A model generated the notes under the pieces. That model was not told the DNA's origin, did not search any database, and saw only the letters and a list, made by a program, of their open reading frames with translations. The position numbers and the translations under genes were made by a program. Shown here in pieces: positions 63,997-64,000 of a stretch of DNA of 64,000 bases (positions are counted from its first letter, which is position 1; each line of letters opens with the position of its first letter). The DNA lies in contig NZ_AP012333.1 in the NCBI RefSeq assembly GCF_001042675.1, forward strand, positions 1,826,858-1,890,857. The letters run 5' to 3'. The stretch comes from Parascardovia denticolens DSM 10105 = JCM 12538. GTDB lineage: Bacteria; Actinomycetota; Actinomycetes; Actinomycetales; Bifidobacteriaceae.

Positions 63997-64000
63997 AACC

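Larger units (their letters stand above)
63462..64000. other. rpmH - dnaA intergenic region
   Basis: 539 bases to the window edge. It contains the rpmH promoter region, the DnaA box cluster listed next, an AT-rich patch (GATTATAAATAGG near 63850), a TCAGCTTGCTGA hairpin (63868-63879 approximately) and a Shine-Dalgarno for the next gene at the very end. Confidence 0.7.

Noticed and set aside
1..64000. CRISPR array, prophage or IS element
   Set aside because: No regularly spaced repeats, no transposase or phage structural genes; the only insertion-like loci are the HNH gene and the lipase cassette.

Overview
The window is high-GC actinobacterial DNA and looks like a member of the Bifidobacteriaceae. 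The reasons are: an incomplete but recognisable mevalonate operon (mvk-mvaD-pmk-fni) rather than a plastid-type isoprenoid route; the fhaB-pstP-rodA-pbpA-pknA-pknB cell-shape kinase operon followed by a class E sortase and crgA; and the actinobacterial origin block pcnA-nudix-DUF6049-murJ-trxB-parB-parA-rsmG-jag-yidC-yidD-rnpA-rpmH. The last bases are a Shine-Dalgarno sequence (GGAGG at 63992) with no gene after it. The next gene is almost certainly dnaA, so the window probably holds the last 64 kb of a chromosome numbered from dnaA.

Layout. 1-8.5 kb: Ser/Thr phosphosignalling and cell elongation/division operon on the + strand (fhaB cut by the left edge). 8.5-12.8 kb: sortase E and a DUF881 protein (-), crgA (+), a rhomboid protease (-), a small acidic membrane protein (+). 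13-20.4 kb: S10-type serine peptidase, glycogen phosphorylase, a sterol-carrier-like protein, and cysE and cysK for cysteine synthesis. 20.7-24 kb: two tandem PlsC-like acyltransferases plus a GT8 glycosyltransferase, then a tiny membrane protein. 24.4-31.7 kb: metG, an AbiEi-like protein, a short LRV-like ORF, rsmI, a protein O-mannosyltransferase and a DedA protein. 31.7-32.8 kb: tRNA-Ala(CGC) and a membrane-anchored HNH nuclease. 32.8-40.2 kb: a seven-gene minus-strand operon that is the mevalonate pathway interrupted by three unrelated genes. 40.6-49 kb: Rpf/G5 cell-wall protein, rsmA, LytR_C protein, pcnA, nudix, DUF6049. 49-64 kb: murJ with pseudokinase, trxB, parAB with three perfect parS sites, rsmG, jag, yidC, yidD, rnpA, rpmH and oriC.

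How the genes work together. The left block links cell-wall synthesis (RodA, PbpA) to PknA/PknB/PstP and FHA readers; murJ at 49-53.8 kb carries the pseudokinase domain that in mycobacteria is a PknB substrate, so both ends of the window serve the same circuit. The right block handles origin segregation (ParA/ParB/parS), membrane insertion (YidC/YidD/Jag) and ribosome/RNase P functions.

Most unusual content. (1) A lipase-like protein with an N-terminal GHSRG hydrolase domain and a C-terminal helical domain, flanked by a DUF1310-like membrane protein and a 90-residue helical protein, sits inside the mevalonate operon. It resembles a secreted lipase toxin/immunity/partner cassette. (2) A leader with four successive hairpins, including a terminator-like one and mutually exclusive pairings, precedes the mevalonate operon. 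(3) ParB has a linker of about 415 residues, and all three parS sites lie in parA/parB codons, each encoding the peptide VSRET. (4) Two homologous pyrimidine-rich, terminator-ended RNA elements follow cysE and metG. (5) Acidic or low-complexity expansions recur in CrgA, Jag, RsmG, ParB, the nudix protein and the GT8 protein.
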